This document shows, in pieces, positions 1 to 8,458 of a stretch of 64,000 nt of DNA (its first letter is position 1; each line of letters opens with the position of its first letter). Below the pieces are notes generated by a model. It was not told the origin of the DNA and made no database searches. It worked only from the letters and a program-made list of their open reading frames with translations. The translations under genes and the position numbers were made by a program. Source of the stretch: Palsa-189 sp963803735 (lineage in GTDB: Bacteria; Acidobacteriota; Terriglobia; Acidiferrales; UBA7541); NCBI GenBank assembly GCA_963803735.1, contig CAWDNV010000001.1, forward strand, positions 186,001 to 250,000, in the 5' to 3' direction.

Positions 1-183
1 GTGCTGACGATGGATGCTCATCCGAATCTGCGCCGGAAAGCGTTAAGCATCCTGGCTTCTGAGCCTTCGCTCTTTTCCCGGTTGCTTCAGTTCAACGTCG
101 GAAAGCTCGAGCTTTCAAAAATCGGCGTCGGCCATGCGCTTCGATTCGGATGGCGGATGCTCGCTCCGGGTTGGGAAGTATGA
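1..183 (+). CDS. C-terminal end of a gene cut by the left window edge, possibly an FAD-dependent oxidoreductase
   Basis: The reading frame is open from the first base and stops at 181-183, so this is probably the 3' end of a longer gene. About 60 residues are visible, with an amphipathic segment EPSLFSRLLQFNVG and a basic aromatic end. This tail resembles the C-termini of geranylgeranyl-reductase-like FAD oxidoreductases, but that is recollection of family style, not proof. Its TGA overlaps the ATG of the next gene (ATGA at 180-183), so the two are probably translationally coupled. Confidence 0.45.
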   Translation: MLTMDAHPNLRRKALSILASEPSLFSRLLQFNVGKLELSKIGVGHALRFGWRMLAPGWEV

Positions 184-797
184 GCCGAATTCGAAAGTCG
201 GTTCGATCATCTCTGTGGTATTCGCTAGACCTGTGTGTTGTGCTGCTTGCGCTTCAGTTTGGCATTCCGGCATTTGCACAACAGACCGCACTGCAACTCG
301 ATCCCGCACGAACCGCGGTTCACTTCACACTCAAGACATCCCTTCATACCGTACACGGCACGTTCCAGTTGAAAAGCGGCAAGGTGAGCTTCGATCCGCA
401 AACGAAAAAAGTCTCGGGTTTGCTCGTTGCCGATGCGACCAGCGGCGAAAGCGGAAATAGCGGGCGCGATTCAAAGATGCATAAGGAAATTCTCGAAAGC
501 CAAAAATACTCTGAGATCACTTTTGCTCCGCTTGCAGTCGAAGGGGACGTTCAGCCGCAGGGCGATTCGCAGGTCCGCGTGAGAGGCACGTTCCGAATCC
601 ACGGTCAGGATCACGAAATCGTGATTCCGGTCGTTTTGCACACCGCCGGTGCGGAACTCACTCTGGATACGGATTTCTCCGTCCCTTACCTCAGTTGGGG
701 ACTGAAGAATCCCAGTACATTTATCCTGCGCGCCAGCGATACGGTCCAATTAAGCATTCACGCCATCGGCCACTGGGCCGGAGACCCGGCACACTAA
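180..797 (+). CDS. YceI family periplasmic lipid-binding-like protein
   Basis: This 205-residue protein starts at the ATG that overlaps the upstream stop. An in-frame start 30 bases earlier exists, but the ATGA overlap favours 180. Residues 1-33 form a signal peptide with a basic start, a hydrophobic core and an AFA-Q cleavage site, so the product is exported. The rest matches the YceI lipocalin-like barrel: an opening DPARTAVHFTLKTSLHTVHG, the MHKEILES stretch typical of the family, and a closing strand with LRASDTVQL. YceI proteins bind polyisoprenoid or amphiphilic ligands in the periplasm. The specific ligand cannot be inferred. Confidence 0.88.
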   Translation: MSRIRKSVRSSLWYSLDLCVVLLALQFGIPAFAQQTALQLDPARTAVHFTLKTSLHTVHGTFQLKSGKVSFDPQTKKVSGLLVADATSGESGNSGRDSKMHKEILESQKYSEITFAPLAVEGDVQPQGDSQVRVRGTFRIHGQDHEIVIPVVLHTAGAELTLDTDFSVPYLSWGLKNPSTFILRASDTVQLSIHAIGHWAGDPAH

Positions 798-838
798 CGA
801 GGTTTTTCAGGCGGCTTCGGGAGGAGCGTGCTGCTCGC

Positions 839-1448
839 CTATGCGAGCAGGCGCACGGGTCCGCTGACGCAAGGGTTGCTGCGTTCATAGAAACGAAATC
901 GCCGATCCACGTCGCGTGTGATTCCGATGCGCACGGTTTTGCCGATCGCCTTCGGCGGCCAGACCGCGGTGCCAAGCCACAGCGGTCCGGCGGCGCACAG
1001 GTCGACGCCGTCGTAGCGCTTGTCGATGTCGCATTGCGGCGGCGAGCCGGCCCGGCCCTCGGGCCAAGTCGCACAGGCGCGCGGTTTTGCGATATGCGTT
1101 CTGCGCGAGATCGACTCCTTCCAGCAGCTCGAGCCCGCGCAGAAGGACGCCGGCACCCACGCCTGGAAGTTCGCTCGAGACGTTCAGTAGCCAGTGGACG
1201 CCATAGGCGAAATACACGTAAGCGTGGCCGCGCTTCAGAAAAAGAGAGCTATTGCGCGGCGTCTGGCCGCGGAACGCGTGCCCGGCCGCGTCGCCCGGCG
1301 GATAGGCTTCGGTCTCCACGATGCGGCCGCTAATCCGGCCCTCGGGAAGATCGTGCACTAAAGTCTTGCCGATCAGAAACTGCGCAAGCTGCAACGTGTT
1401 GGCAGGTAGTTCGCTGCGGCGTAAGCGCCGCACGGGAAAGCGGCGCAT
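839..1448 (-). pseudogene. DNA-3-methyladenine glycosylase (AAG/MPG family), one apparent frameshift
   Basis: The protein excises alkylated purines in base excision repair. Starting at ATG 1448-1446, it shows family hallmarks in order: LIGKTLVHDL, the catalytic-Glu motif VETEAY, RNSSLF, HAYVYFAYGVHWLLNV and GVLLRGLELLEG. After GPGRLAAA the frame breaks and the homologous C-terminus (DIDKRYDGVDL, GPLWLG, KTVRIGITRDVDRRFRFY) continues in another minus frame to a TAG at 839. Dropping one A of the pair at 1034-1035 restores one frame of about 202 codons. This may be a sequence error rather than true decay, because both halves are well conserved. It is divergent from rpiA, with about 60 bp between starts. 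Confidence 0.85.
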
Positions 1449-1511
1449 AGGTTGATCCTGTTGGTCCCCGTGCTCGGGCTTTTCGGATGATCGGCGCACG
1501 GCATCGAGTAT

Positions 1512-2276
1512 ATGCTTGCAACCGTGAGTTCCTCCAAGACCAGCGAACAGATTGAGAAAGAGAAACAGGCAGTCGCGCAGGCTGCGGTCCGATATGTGCG
1601 CAGCAATATGCTTTTGGGGCTCGGCAGCGGGTCCACGGCGAATTACTTTCTTGGTTTTCTTGCCGAACGAATACGAAGCGCCGAATTGAAGATCGAGGCC
1701 GTGGCTTCTTCTTTGCACACCGCGGCTCGGGCCAAGGAACTTGGCATAGCCGTGTACGAACCACGGCGGGGAGTTCGCGTTGACCTGACGATCGACGGGG
1801 CCGACGAAATCGCGCCGGATCTCAGCTTGATCAAGGGCGCCGGAGGCGCATTGCTGCGGGAGAAAGTGGTGGCCCACGCGTCGCGCCATTTTTTGGTTAT
1901 CGCCGATTCTTCCAAGCGCGTGGCCCAGCTTGGCCGGCGGCGCGTGCCCGTGGAAGTCACACCTTTCGCCACGCCCTGGGTGATGGACGACATAGAGGAA
2001 CTTGGCGGCAATCCTCTATTGCGAATGGACGAATCGAGGCCCGAGCGGCCGTACATCACCGATCAGCAGAACCAACTCCTCGATTGCGATTTCGGTCTCA
2101 TTCGGGATGCTAACGATTTGGCCGCAAAGCTCAAGACGATTCCCGGCATCGTGGAGCACGGACTGTTTCTCGATTTGGCGACTGCGGCACTCATTGCGGA
2201 TCGTGACGATATCGTGGTGCTGCAACCCCAACATCCGCCCATACCTCTAAGCCAATCTGATTTGGCTTTCGACTAG
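1512..2276 (+). CDS. rpiA: ribose-5-phosphate isomerase A
   Basis: This enzyme interconverts ribose 5-phosphate and ribulose 5-phosphate in the non-oxidative pentose phosphate pathway. The 254 residues carry the phosphate-binding motif GLGSGSTA (36-43), DGADEI (95-100) and KGAGGALLREK (108-118), which holds the catalytic acidic and lysine residues of RpiA. The C-terminal PGIVEHGLFLDLA is also typical of the family. The N-terminus has about 12 extra residues, and no strong Shine-Dalgarno precedes the ATG, so the start is not certain. The gene is followed by a regulatory region that belongs to sseA. Confidence 0.96.
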   Translation: MLATVSSSKTSEQIEKEKQAVAQAAVRYVRSNMLLGLGSGSTANYFLGFLAERIRSAELKIEAVASSLHTAARAKELGIAVYEPRRGVRVDLTIDGADEIAPDLSLIKGAGGALLREKVVAHASRHFLVIADSSKRVAQLGRRRVPVEVTPFATPWVMDDIEELGGNPLLRMDESRPERPYITDQQNQLLDCDFGLIRDANDLAAKLKTIPGIVEHGLFLDLATAALIADRDDIVVLQPQHPPIPLSQSDLAFD

Positions 2277-2337
2277 CGGCCCGCGGCGCTCCGCCTCCGC
2301 GATTGCTAAGAAACGCCTGGTGGTGTAATTTGTTGCT

Positions 2338-2430
2338 ATGACACCCCGTAGTTTCAGCCTGGCAGATTGCGGCTATACGCGTCGCTGTTGTTGTCGGCCA
2401 ACTTCGTTTGGCGGCAGGCGCGGAACATAG
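2338..2430 (+). CDS. cysteine-rich leader peptide (candidate attenuator uORF)
   Basis: ATG 2338 opens a 30-residue frame ending at TAG 2428-2430. It contains Cys at residue 11 and three consecutive Cys codons (TGT TGT TGT, residues 17-19, 2386-2394), flanked by arginines (RRCCCRP). It sits between rpiA and a rhodanese gene and is immediately followed by mutually exclusive hairpins and a terminator. Poly-Cys uORFs that sense cysteine supply are known upstream of sulfur genes in other phyla. A weak promoter-like TTGCTA (2303) and GTAATT (2325) would start transcription close to the ATG, so the leader could be leaderless. No convincing Shine-Dalgarno is seen. The peptide itself probably has no function beyond sensing. 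Confidence 0.6.
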   Translation: MTPRSFSLADCGYTRRCCCRPTSFGGRRGT

Positions 2431-2475
2431 GGGTCGAATTTCCAAACAGCCCGGTTTTTTGAAAAGCCCGCCGCC
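2397..2475 (+). promoter_or_regulatory. pause hairpin and antiterminator pairing of the sseA attenuator
   Basis: GCCAA at 2397-2401 can pair with TTGGC at 2408-2412, starting just after the Cys triplet. GGCGGCAGGC at 2410-2419 can instead pair at 9 of 10 positions with GCCCGCCGCC at 2466-2475, which is the left arm of the downstream terminator. A ribosome stalled on the Cys codons would cover the first hairpin and free the antiterminator. A ribosome that reaches the stop codon at 2428 would mask it. The pairings are read by eye and have not been folded computationally. Confidence 0.55.
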
Positions 2476-2499
2476 AACCGAATGACGGCGGGTTTTTTT
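2467..2499 (+). terminator. Rho-independent terminator inside the sseA leader
   Basis: CCCGCCG (2467-2473) pairs with CGGCGGG (2486-2492) and is followed by seven T (2493-2499); an A-run before the stem lengthens it. The end of the T-run is only 31 nt from the sseA ATG, too little for a separate promoter downstream. sseA must therefore be transcribed through this site, so it probably acts as a conditional terminator. Confidence 0.85.
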
Positions 2500-2530
2500 A
2501 TGGGCTCTATTTCGTTCGAGGAGATCGCAA

Positions 2531-3397
2531 ATGGCCGAATACAAGCACCCGGAAGTTTTGGTATCCACGGAATGGGCTGCCCAGCATCTCAATGACCCGA
2601 AAATCCGGCTGGTGGAAGTCGATGTCGATACCAGCGCTTACGATCAGGGCCACATTCCCGGCGCGGTAGGCTGGAATTGGCAGACGCAGCTGCAAGACAA
2701 TGTCCGTCGCGATTTGATCAGCAAACAGGCGCTCGAGCAGTTGCTGGGCAAGTCTGGCATTTCCAATGACACCACGATTCTGCTTTATGGCGACAACAAC
2801 AATTGGTTCGCGGCTTATGCTCTTTGGCAATTGAAGTATTACGGGCACAAGGACGCGCGGCTGATCAATGGCGGCCGCAAGAAATGGCTTGAGGAGAAGC
2901 GTCCGCTAACGACCGAAGCTCCGAAGGTTGCCCCGGCGACCTACCATGCCACCGGGCCCGATGAATCGATCCGCGCTCGGAAGGAAGACGTGTTTGCGAT
3001 CGTGGAGAAGCGCAGCCACGGCAACCTGGTGGACGTGCGCTCGGTGGACGAATTCACCGGGAAAATCATCGCGCCTCCGGGCATGAGCGAGACGGCGCAG
3101 CGCGCGGGGCATATTCCAAATGCCGCGAACGTGCCCTGGGCACAGGCCGCCAACGAGGACGGGACATTCAAGAGCGCAGATCAGTTGCAGCAGCTTTACG
3201 GCTCCAAGGGCGTCAGCGGCAAAGACGAAGTGATTGCTTATTGCCGGATCGGCGAACGCAGTTCGCACACGTGGTTCGTCCTGAAGTATCTTCTGGGCTT
3301 CGATCGCGTGAAAAATTACGACGGTTCGTGGACCGAATGGGGAAATCTGGTCGGCGCGCCCATTGAAAAAGAGGGTGTGGCGGCCACGGCTCGCTGA
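2531..3397 (+). CDS. sseA: thiosulfate sulfurtransferase (tandem rhodanese domains)
   Basis: This 288-residue two-domain rhodanese moves sulfane sulfur from thiosulfate to thiophilic acceptors. The N-terminal domain (about 7-130) is catalytically silent, with Asp in the loop LLYGDNN where Cys would sit. The C-terminal domain (about 160-280) has the active Cys238 in CRIGERSS. The CRxGxRSS loop is typical of thiosulfate sulfurtransferases, whereas mercaptopyruvate sulfurtransferases usually have CGSGVTA. A GAGGAG Shine-Dalgarno precedes the ATG. The gene lies behind a Cys-codon leader and terminator, which points to control by cysteine availability. 3-mercaptopyruvate activity cannot be excluded. 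Confidence 0.92.
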   Translation: MAEYKHPEVLVSTEWAAQHLNDPKIRLVEVDVDTSAYDQGHIPGAVGWNWQTQLQDNVRRDLISKQALEQLLGKSGISNDTTILLYGDNNNWFAAYALWQLKYYGHKDARLINGGRKKWLEEKRPLTTEAPKVAPATYHATGPDESIRARKEDVFAIVEKRSHGNLVDVRSVDEFTGKIIAPPGMSETAQRAGHIPNAANVPWAQAANEDGTFKSADQLQQLYGSKGVSGKDEVIAYCRIGERSSHTWFVLKYLLGFDRVKNYDGSWTEWGNLVGAPIEKEGVAATAR

Positions 3398-3420
3398 TCG
3401 TTTGGCTAGTGTTAGTGGCA

Positions 3421-3461
3421 GATCCTCCTTCGGCGCGATACGCTAACGCCGAAGGAGGATC
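3421..3461 (+). promoter_or_regulatory. perfect 15-bp hairpin sequestering the def ribosome binding site
   Basis: GATCCTCCTTCGGCG (3421-3435) is the exact reverse complement of CGCCGAAGGAGGATC (3447-3461), with an 11-nt loop. The right arm contains the whole Shine-Dalgarno AAGGAGG and ends one base before ATG 3462. GCA at 3418-3420 can further pair with TGC at 3463-3465 across a bulged A. There is no T-run, so it is not a terminator. It should strongly block def initiation unless opened. Confidence 0.8.
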
Positions 3462-4053
3462 ATGCTTCTACCTATCGTCCATGCCGGAGAACCGGTTCTC
3501 CGGCAGCAGGCACGCGCTCTTTCTCCGAAAGAAATCAAAAGCAAAGAGATTCAGAAATTAATCGAACATATGCGGGAGACCATGCGCGGAGCGCCCGGCG
3601 TGGGTCTGGCAGCGCCTCAGGTTGGTTTGTCTCTGCAATTGGCCGTGATCGAGGACCGCAAGGAATACCACAAGGATATTTCCGCCGAACAATTAGAGCT
3701 GCGAGAAAGGCGGCCGGTTCCATTTCCACGTGGTCATCAATCCGCGAATTCAAAACGCGAATGATGGGCCAGTCGCGGAATTTTTCGAAGGTTGTCTGAG
3801 CTTGCCGGGATATTTTGCTCTCGTTCCACGTCAGCGTAACGTGCTGGTCGAATGCCTTGACCACCGCGGGAATCCGAAGAGCATCGAGGCCTCCGGATGG
3901 TATGCGCGAATCCTTCAACATGAAATCGATCATCTGCACGGCAATTTATATATCGATCGCATGCACAGCCGCTCTTTCAGTTCCACCCAGAATTGGGAGA
4001 AGTTTTGGAAGGGCAAGCCTATCGCCGAGATTCGAGCCGAGCTTGGCTCTTAA
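3462..4053 (+). pseudogene. def: peptide deformylase, one apparent frameshift
   Basis: The enzyme removes the N-formyl group from nascent proteins. All three metal-site motifs are present: GVGLAAPQVG in the first part, EGCLSLPG and QHEIDHLHG in the second. They are in different frames. Translation from 3462 leaves the correct frame at CATTTCCACG, and removing one C of the pair at 3726-3727 joins RRPVPF to HVVINPRI and gives about 196 codons, the usual size. Because every catalytic residue is kept, a sequence error is as likely as true inactivation. The initiation site is buried in a hairpin. The gene is convergent with DUF983. Confidence 0.9.
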
Positions 4054-4061
4054 CTGGCTGG

Positions 4062-4449
4062 CTACTTCGGCTCGTCCGGCTGCCACGGATCGATCCAGAA
4101 ATCGAGCGACAGCCATAGGCTGTAAGCGGGGCGCATCAGCAGGACAACGAGAGAGATGGCCAGAGCAGCCCCAAAATGCGAATGTGACGTTTTCGGGCAA
4201 GCGTCGCGCCGCTGGAAGGGCTAAAGACACGACATACGCGGCCAACACGATGAAGGTAGTGAGAATGTACGTGATGATCATGCCTCCAAGGTAGTAGCCG
4301 GACTCGCGGAAATAGGAAAGCCCGCAATTCGGGCATCGCGGCAAAACTCGATTGGGGAAGCCTCGAAAGACCCGGCCTTGCCGGCAATTAGGGCACCGGC
4401 AGTGGAGCGCGTTCAGCAGGAGTTCGCGGAAATTCGGCCTTCCTGTCAC
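4062..4449 (-). pseudogene. DUF983 zinc-ribbon membrane protein, one apparent frameshift
   Basis: A GTG start at 4449 opens a protein with two CPNC knuckles (CRCPNCRQG and RCPNCGLSY) followed by a membrane segment (GGMIITYILTTFIVLAAYVV), the DUF983 layout. The frame breaks at a run of four C on the plus strand (4169-4172). Removing one base continues into AALAISLVVLLMRPAYSLWL and a short tail ending DEPK with a stop at 4062-4064, which matches the second membrane hairpin of the family. The function of DUF983 is unknown. It is the last gene after tamB, 51 bp downstream, probably in the same operon. Confidence 0.75.
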
Positions 4450-4500
4450 GACCTCAATTATATGCCGAGGCGACGGTGAGTTACCGAGCGTCGGGAGGCT

Positions 4501-7500
4501 TCAAAACGTCTTGCGCGTTTTGATTTCGATGGCGTAGCTGCCATATTCATCGCGAGTCAAGGAAACCGCAAGGCGTCCTCTCGTCTGATATTTAACCTGT
4601 ACCACTGCATTCTGTGTGTCCGTCAGGTCCGTAGCAAATGTAAAGATAACATTACTGGTGACGCGCTGTTGAATGGCCACGCGTGCGCCGGTGTTGCTGT
4701 TGTTGCCGCCGAGCGACGGATCAATCTGCAGTTGCGAAATGCCCGTAAGATTTTCGATCTGATTGCTCACTTGGCTTGCCAAGCCGTTAGCGATTACCGA
4801 TTGTGCACCTACTGAAGCAGGCGTAGCGGTTGCTGCGGATTGTGCGGTGGTCTTGCCGAAAGCCAAGAGGTGAATGATGTCGACGAGCGGTAGGGCCGGG
4901 TCGGACGTGTAGTTGGTGCGCAGGCGATCGAGTGGCCCGATAAAGTTCAGAGTGATGTTGTAGTCTTGAACCAATGTTGTGACGTAGATGTTGAGCGTCG
5001 GCTCCGTCTTGACCGGATTGGCAAAAACCACCGTACCACTCTGCACCTGATAGACATTGCCCATGAAAATGATCGACCCGCCCGAAAGCGTCGTTCGGCC
5101 GAGAATCACAGGATTGCCCAGCGTCCCCACGACGCGCAGATCCGCCGAGCCCTGCAGACTGAGTTGGCTGCTGGAAAGAGCCAGCACATCGCTCGACGCG
5201 ACGGCCACGTCGAGCTTCATATTCTGTTCCCACAGGGATGGTATCGATGGATTGGAAGAACTGAGTTGGCCGATGAAATTTGCGAGATCGAAATCGGGTG
5301 TGAACGAGAGCTCATCAATGGTCACCCGGCCATTCAGCATCGATGAGGCTGGACTTCCAATCAGCGCGAAGTTGGTATCCACTTGCGCGCGTGTTCCTTC
5401 TGGATACCGTATGCGAATCGATTTCCCGTTCACCTGCAGTGAAAATGAAGCCGGTGAATAACTGCCGAATCCGCTGACGGAGAAACTTCCGCCGCCCATC
5501 TGTCCGGAGAAATTCTGAATGGTGAGGCGATTGTTTGCCACGGCAATTTGTGCATTCACGTTTTCTACACCAACCGGGGATGCGTCGTTGGTAAATGTCA
5601 CGCCAGCGAGCGCGATGGTACCTCCTATTTGCGGCTGCTTCAGCGCTCCTCGCGCGCTCATATCGATTTTGACGGTTCCCGAAGACTGCGTGTCGGAGCC
5701 AAGGATCGTCAAGAGCTTGAGATCGATTGTTCCGGTCGTGGAAATGTTCATCGGAGCGGACCCTGCAAGCGGCAGCGCACCGGCGAGCTTGAAATCCGTA
5801 CCGGTCCCTTGCAGTTCGGCTTGGGAAATTGTGACGACACCGTCCGCGTAGTTCAGGCGCACGGGGCCGGCGCTCGCGAGCTTCAGGTCCTGGTAGGCGA
5901 GATTCAGTGTAGAGAGCTCCACGGTGGCCTTTACGTCTTGGGGACGCGCCAGCGGACCGTCAATCTCGCCGCGCACTTCCGTGTGTCCCTCAAATTGATG
6001 CTTTACACCAGGTACGTATGTCGCCAGCAGCGGTCCGAATTCGAGTGAATGGACCTCAAAGCCGCCGTGAACGATATAGGGAGCAGTAAGTCCTGCGTTT
6101 CCGTTCGCATTGATTTGGCCGCCAGCCACATGCGAATCCAACGTGAAGTTCACCTGCTGATTGGTGATGCGGAGCTGCGCGTTCATCGAGCCAACGGGCT
6201 CATTTCGGAACGCCAACTGATTTCCGGCTAGCGCGACGTCCAGCTGGGGCGCTGCCAGCGTTCCCTGACCATGCGCATCGATGCCCAGATTGCCTGCGAT
6301 GCTATAACCGCGAGAAGAGAGATAGGCGATTTGGCCGAGATTCACGACGGAGTGGTTGAGGGAAATCCGATAGTGGCGGTCGCTCGCGCCAAATTCTCCT
6401 TCTCCGCTGATATTTCCGGCGGGCGCGGCGATGCTGAAAGTTGCAGAGAAAGTTTTGTTGGCGGCGTGGAGCTGTGAGGTGACGCTTCGAACGGGCTCGC
6501 CCCATAACGAAGCATTGCGCAATTCCAGGGAACCGTTACCAGCTGGATCATCGATCGTGCCGAGAACCGAAATATTGCCTGAAAACGTTCCCGAAACAGG
6601 CGCGGAGAAGCCGGTAAGCTGCTCGAGGTCCGCGACAGGAATTTGCGAGGCTTGGACTTGAGCCGTCACGGGGTTATTGGCGCTGTAAGACCAGTTTTGC
6701 AGGCTCGTGGACAGCGAGAAATTCAGCCGGCCTTGGTTCGCGCTTTGCGCCAGCCCGTTTTTGACGCTGACGGATGACGCCGTTGCATCGAAATCGGCCT
6801 GAATGTGCGGCCAGTGTGCTTGCCGAATCTCTAAGGCGTCCGCTTGGGCGTGTCCGGTAATGCGAGGAGCTTGAATACGGCCCTGTATTTGTGCGTCAAG
6901 GGATGCGCTGCCGTGCAGATCGAAAGGCGCGGCTGGCGAGGTAGTTGTGTTCCGCGCGGAGTTTAGAACACTTTGCATGGCGGCGATCAGCACCTCGGTT
7001 TCGTGCAGGTCGGAAGTCCGCGCGTTAATCGAAAGCGCGGAGCGATCGCTGACTGTTCCGGACGCGTTAATGGTTGTTTGATTGCTGGAAAACGAGCTAT
7101 TCGTGACCGTCAGTGTGGAATGCGGCGCGTCATAGCCGACATGCAAATCTGCGTTGAGTGGCAGCGCTGCCGCGTTGCTGGCGGGGATCATGGCGGAAAT
7201 TCGGCCATCCGCTTGCGCAATCATGTTCTGCACACTCGAAACCCAGCGCGCGCTCGCGCGTAGCTGGGCTGTGCCTCGTAATGGAAGCGAACCTGCACCT
7301 GCAACCTGCTCGGCCTGTCCTAAGGACACCGAATCCGCCGTAGCCGAGAGTTGATAGCGCGGTATTGCGTTCAAGTGCTCGCCCGTAAACTGGGCGTGCA
7401 GGACTCCGCCCAGCGTCTCGGCCTGGAGGCCGTTGACGCGAATTGTTCCGCCCTCGAGCGAATAATCTGCAAAGAGAGAGCGGACACCCAACTCGGTCTT

Positions 7501-8433
7501 GTATACAGAGGCTCTGAACGTTTTACTGGAAACGCGGCCGCTCGTCTTCAGAGCTTCCAAACCCGAACCGAGCGCACCGTCATAAGACACGGAGCCGTCT
7601 AGCTCGATCTCTCCTTCCGAAAGCGGCACGCTCGGCAACTCCCTGTGCAGGTCGGCGGTGGAGAGCAATGCCTGGTATTCGGCATGGAAAACGGGATTGG
7701 AGTAGCCCCGCATGTCGCCTTTGGCATTCAGTTGCGACGATTCTGCGCCGACATGGATTCGTTCGAATGCGATTCCTGAGCGCGTCGCCGCGAAACTGAT
7801 CTGAATGTCGTGGCGCAGCGGAGCGTAGCCTGCTACGTCAACTTCTCCTTTGGTGTATCCGAGATTTCCCGAGTATTGATCCCCCAGAACGCTGTGATTT
7901 ACGTCCAGGTGGAAGTCCGCCAAGTCGGCATCGATATTTCGCGGCAAGTTGTTGTACTGCAGCTCGCCGTCGCGTATGGCCGCGTGCTGTACGTTTATTT
8001 GCAGGCTGTTTGAGGGGGCACTGGAAGGTGCAGGCCGCGCCGGAAGGTTGGATTCCCCTGCATCGTTGACCACCAAATTGACTGCGGGCCGGTCAAGTAT
8101 CAGTTCCGTGAGATTTACTCGCTCGTGCAAAAGCGCGCCCCACTCTATGCCGACTTCCACGTGAGGAAGGCTCGCGAGCGGCCTGACCGCGTTGTCCTCG
8201 GTTCCGCGAACGATTACATCGTCCAGCGTCACGCGAAGCGGAATCCACCGAATCCCAAAATCTCGGATCAAGATTCGCGCGCCGCTGGACTTCTCGCCGA
8301 CATCAATCATTTTGGCCAGTACATAACGATGCAGAAATGTGTTGTGCTGGATCAGGTAGGCTGCACCTACGACAAGCACAATCAATAAGGAAACCGCACC
8401 GCCCACCCAAGCGGCGATTTTTTTCGCGTTCAT
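4501..8433 (-). CDS. tamB: translocation and assembly module protein TamB (AsmA-like, DUF490)
   Basis: This 1310-residue protein has an N-terminal membrane anchor (about 8-30), a very long repetitive beta-rich body typical of AsmA/TamB bridges, and a C-terminal TamB/DUF490 domain (about the last 350 residues) with PLVDIIHLLAFGKT and VQVKYQTRGRLAVSLTRDEYG. TamB-like proteins span the periplasm and move phospholipids or support outer-membrane protein insertion together with the Omp85 protein TamA. The TamA-like gene ends 25 bp upstream on the same strand, which supports a TamA-TamB pair. The frame is intact over nearly 4 kb. Confidence 0.93.
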   Translation of the reverse strand: MNAKKIAAWVGGAVSLLIVLVVGAAYLIQHNTFLHRYVLAKMIDVGEKSSGARILIRDFGIRWIPLRVTLDDVIVRGTEDNAVRPLASLPHVEVGIEWGALLHERVNLTELILDRPAVNLVVNDAGESNLPARPAPSSAPSNSLQINVQHAAIRDGELQYNNLPRNIDADLADFHLDVNHSVLGDQYSGNLGYTKGEVDVAGYAPLRHDIQISFAATRSGIAFERIHVGAESSQLNAKGDMRGYSNPVFHAEYQALLSTADLHRELPSVPLSEGEIELDGSVSYDGALGSGLEALKTSGRVSSKTFRASVYKTELGVRSLFADYSLEGGTIRVNGLQAETLGGVLHAQFTGEHLNAIPRYQLSATADSVSLGQAEQVAGAGSLPLRGTAQLRASARWVSSVQNMIAQADGRISAMIPASNAAALPLNADLHVGYDAPHSTLTVTNSSFSSNQTTINASGTVSDRSALSINARTSDLHETEVLIAAMQSVLNSARNTTTSPAAPFDLHGSASLDAQIQGRIQAPRITGHAQADALEIRQAHWPHIQADFDATASSVSVKNGLAQSANQGRLNFSLSTSLQNWSYSANNPVTAQVQASQIPVADLEQLTGFSAPVSGTFSGNISVLGTIDDPAGNGSLELRNASLWGEPVRSVTSQLHAANKTFSATFSIAAPAGNISGEGEFGASDRHYRISLNHSVVNLGQIAYLSSRGYSIAGNLGIDAHGQGTLAAPQLDVALAGNQLAFRNEPVGSMNAQLRITNQQVNFTLDSHVAGGQINANGNAGLTAPYIVHGGFEVHSLEFGPLLATYVPGVKHQFEGHTEVRGEIDGPLARPQDVKATVELSTLNLAYQDLKLASAGPVRLNYADGVVTISQAELQGTGTDFKLAGALPLAGSAPMNISTTGTIDLKLLTILGSDTQSSGTVKIDMSARGALKQPQIGGTIALAGVTFTNDASPVGVENVNAQIAVANNRLTIQNFSGQMGGGSFSVSGFGSYSPASFSLQVNGKSIRIRYPEGTRAQVDTNFALIGSPASSMLNGRVTIDELSFTPDFDLANFIGQLSSSNPSIPSLWEQNMKLDVAVASSDVLALSSSQLSLQGSADLRVVGTLGNPVILGRTTLSGGSIIFMGNVYQVQSGTVVFANPVKTEPTLNIYVTTLVQDYNITLNFIGPLDRLRTNYTSDPALPLVDIIHLLAFGKTTAQSAATATPASVGAQSVIANGLASQVSNQIENLTGISQLQIDPSLGGNNSNTGARVAIQQRVTSNVIFTFATDLTDTQNAVVQVKYQTRGRLAVSLTRDEYGSYAIEIKTRKTF

Positions 8434-8458
8434 GCTTCACCTCTTGCCGCGCCGCTCA

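Noticed and set aside
885..1889. A 334-codon minus frame starting at 1889 covering rpiA antisense.
   Set aside because: Only the part from 1448 onward is homologous to the glycosylase; the first 147 codons are antisense to rpiA.
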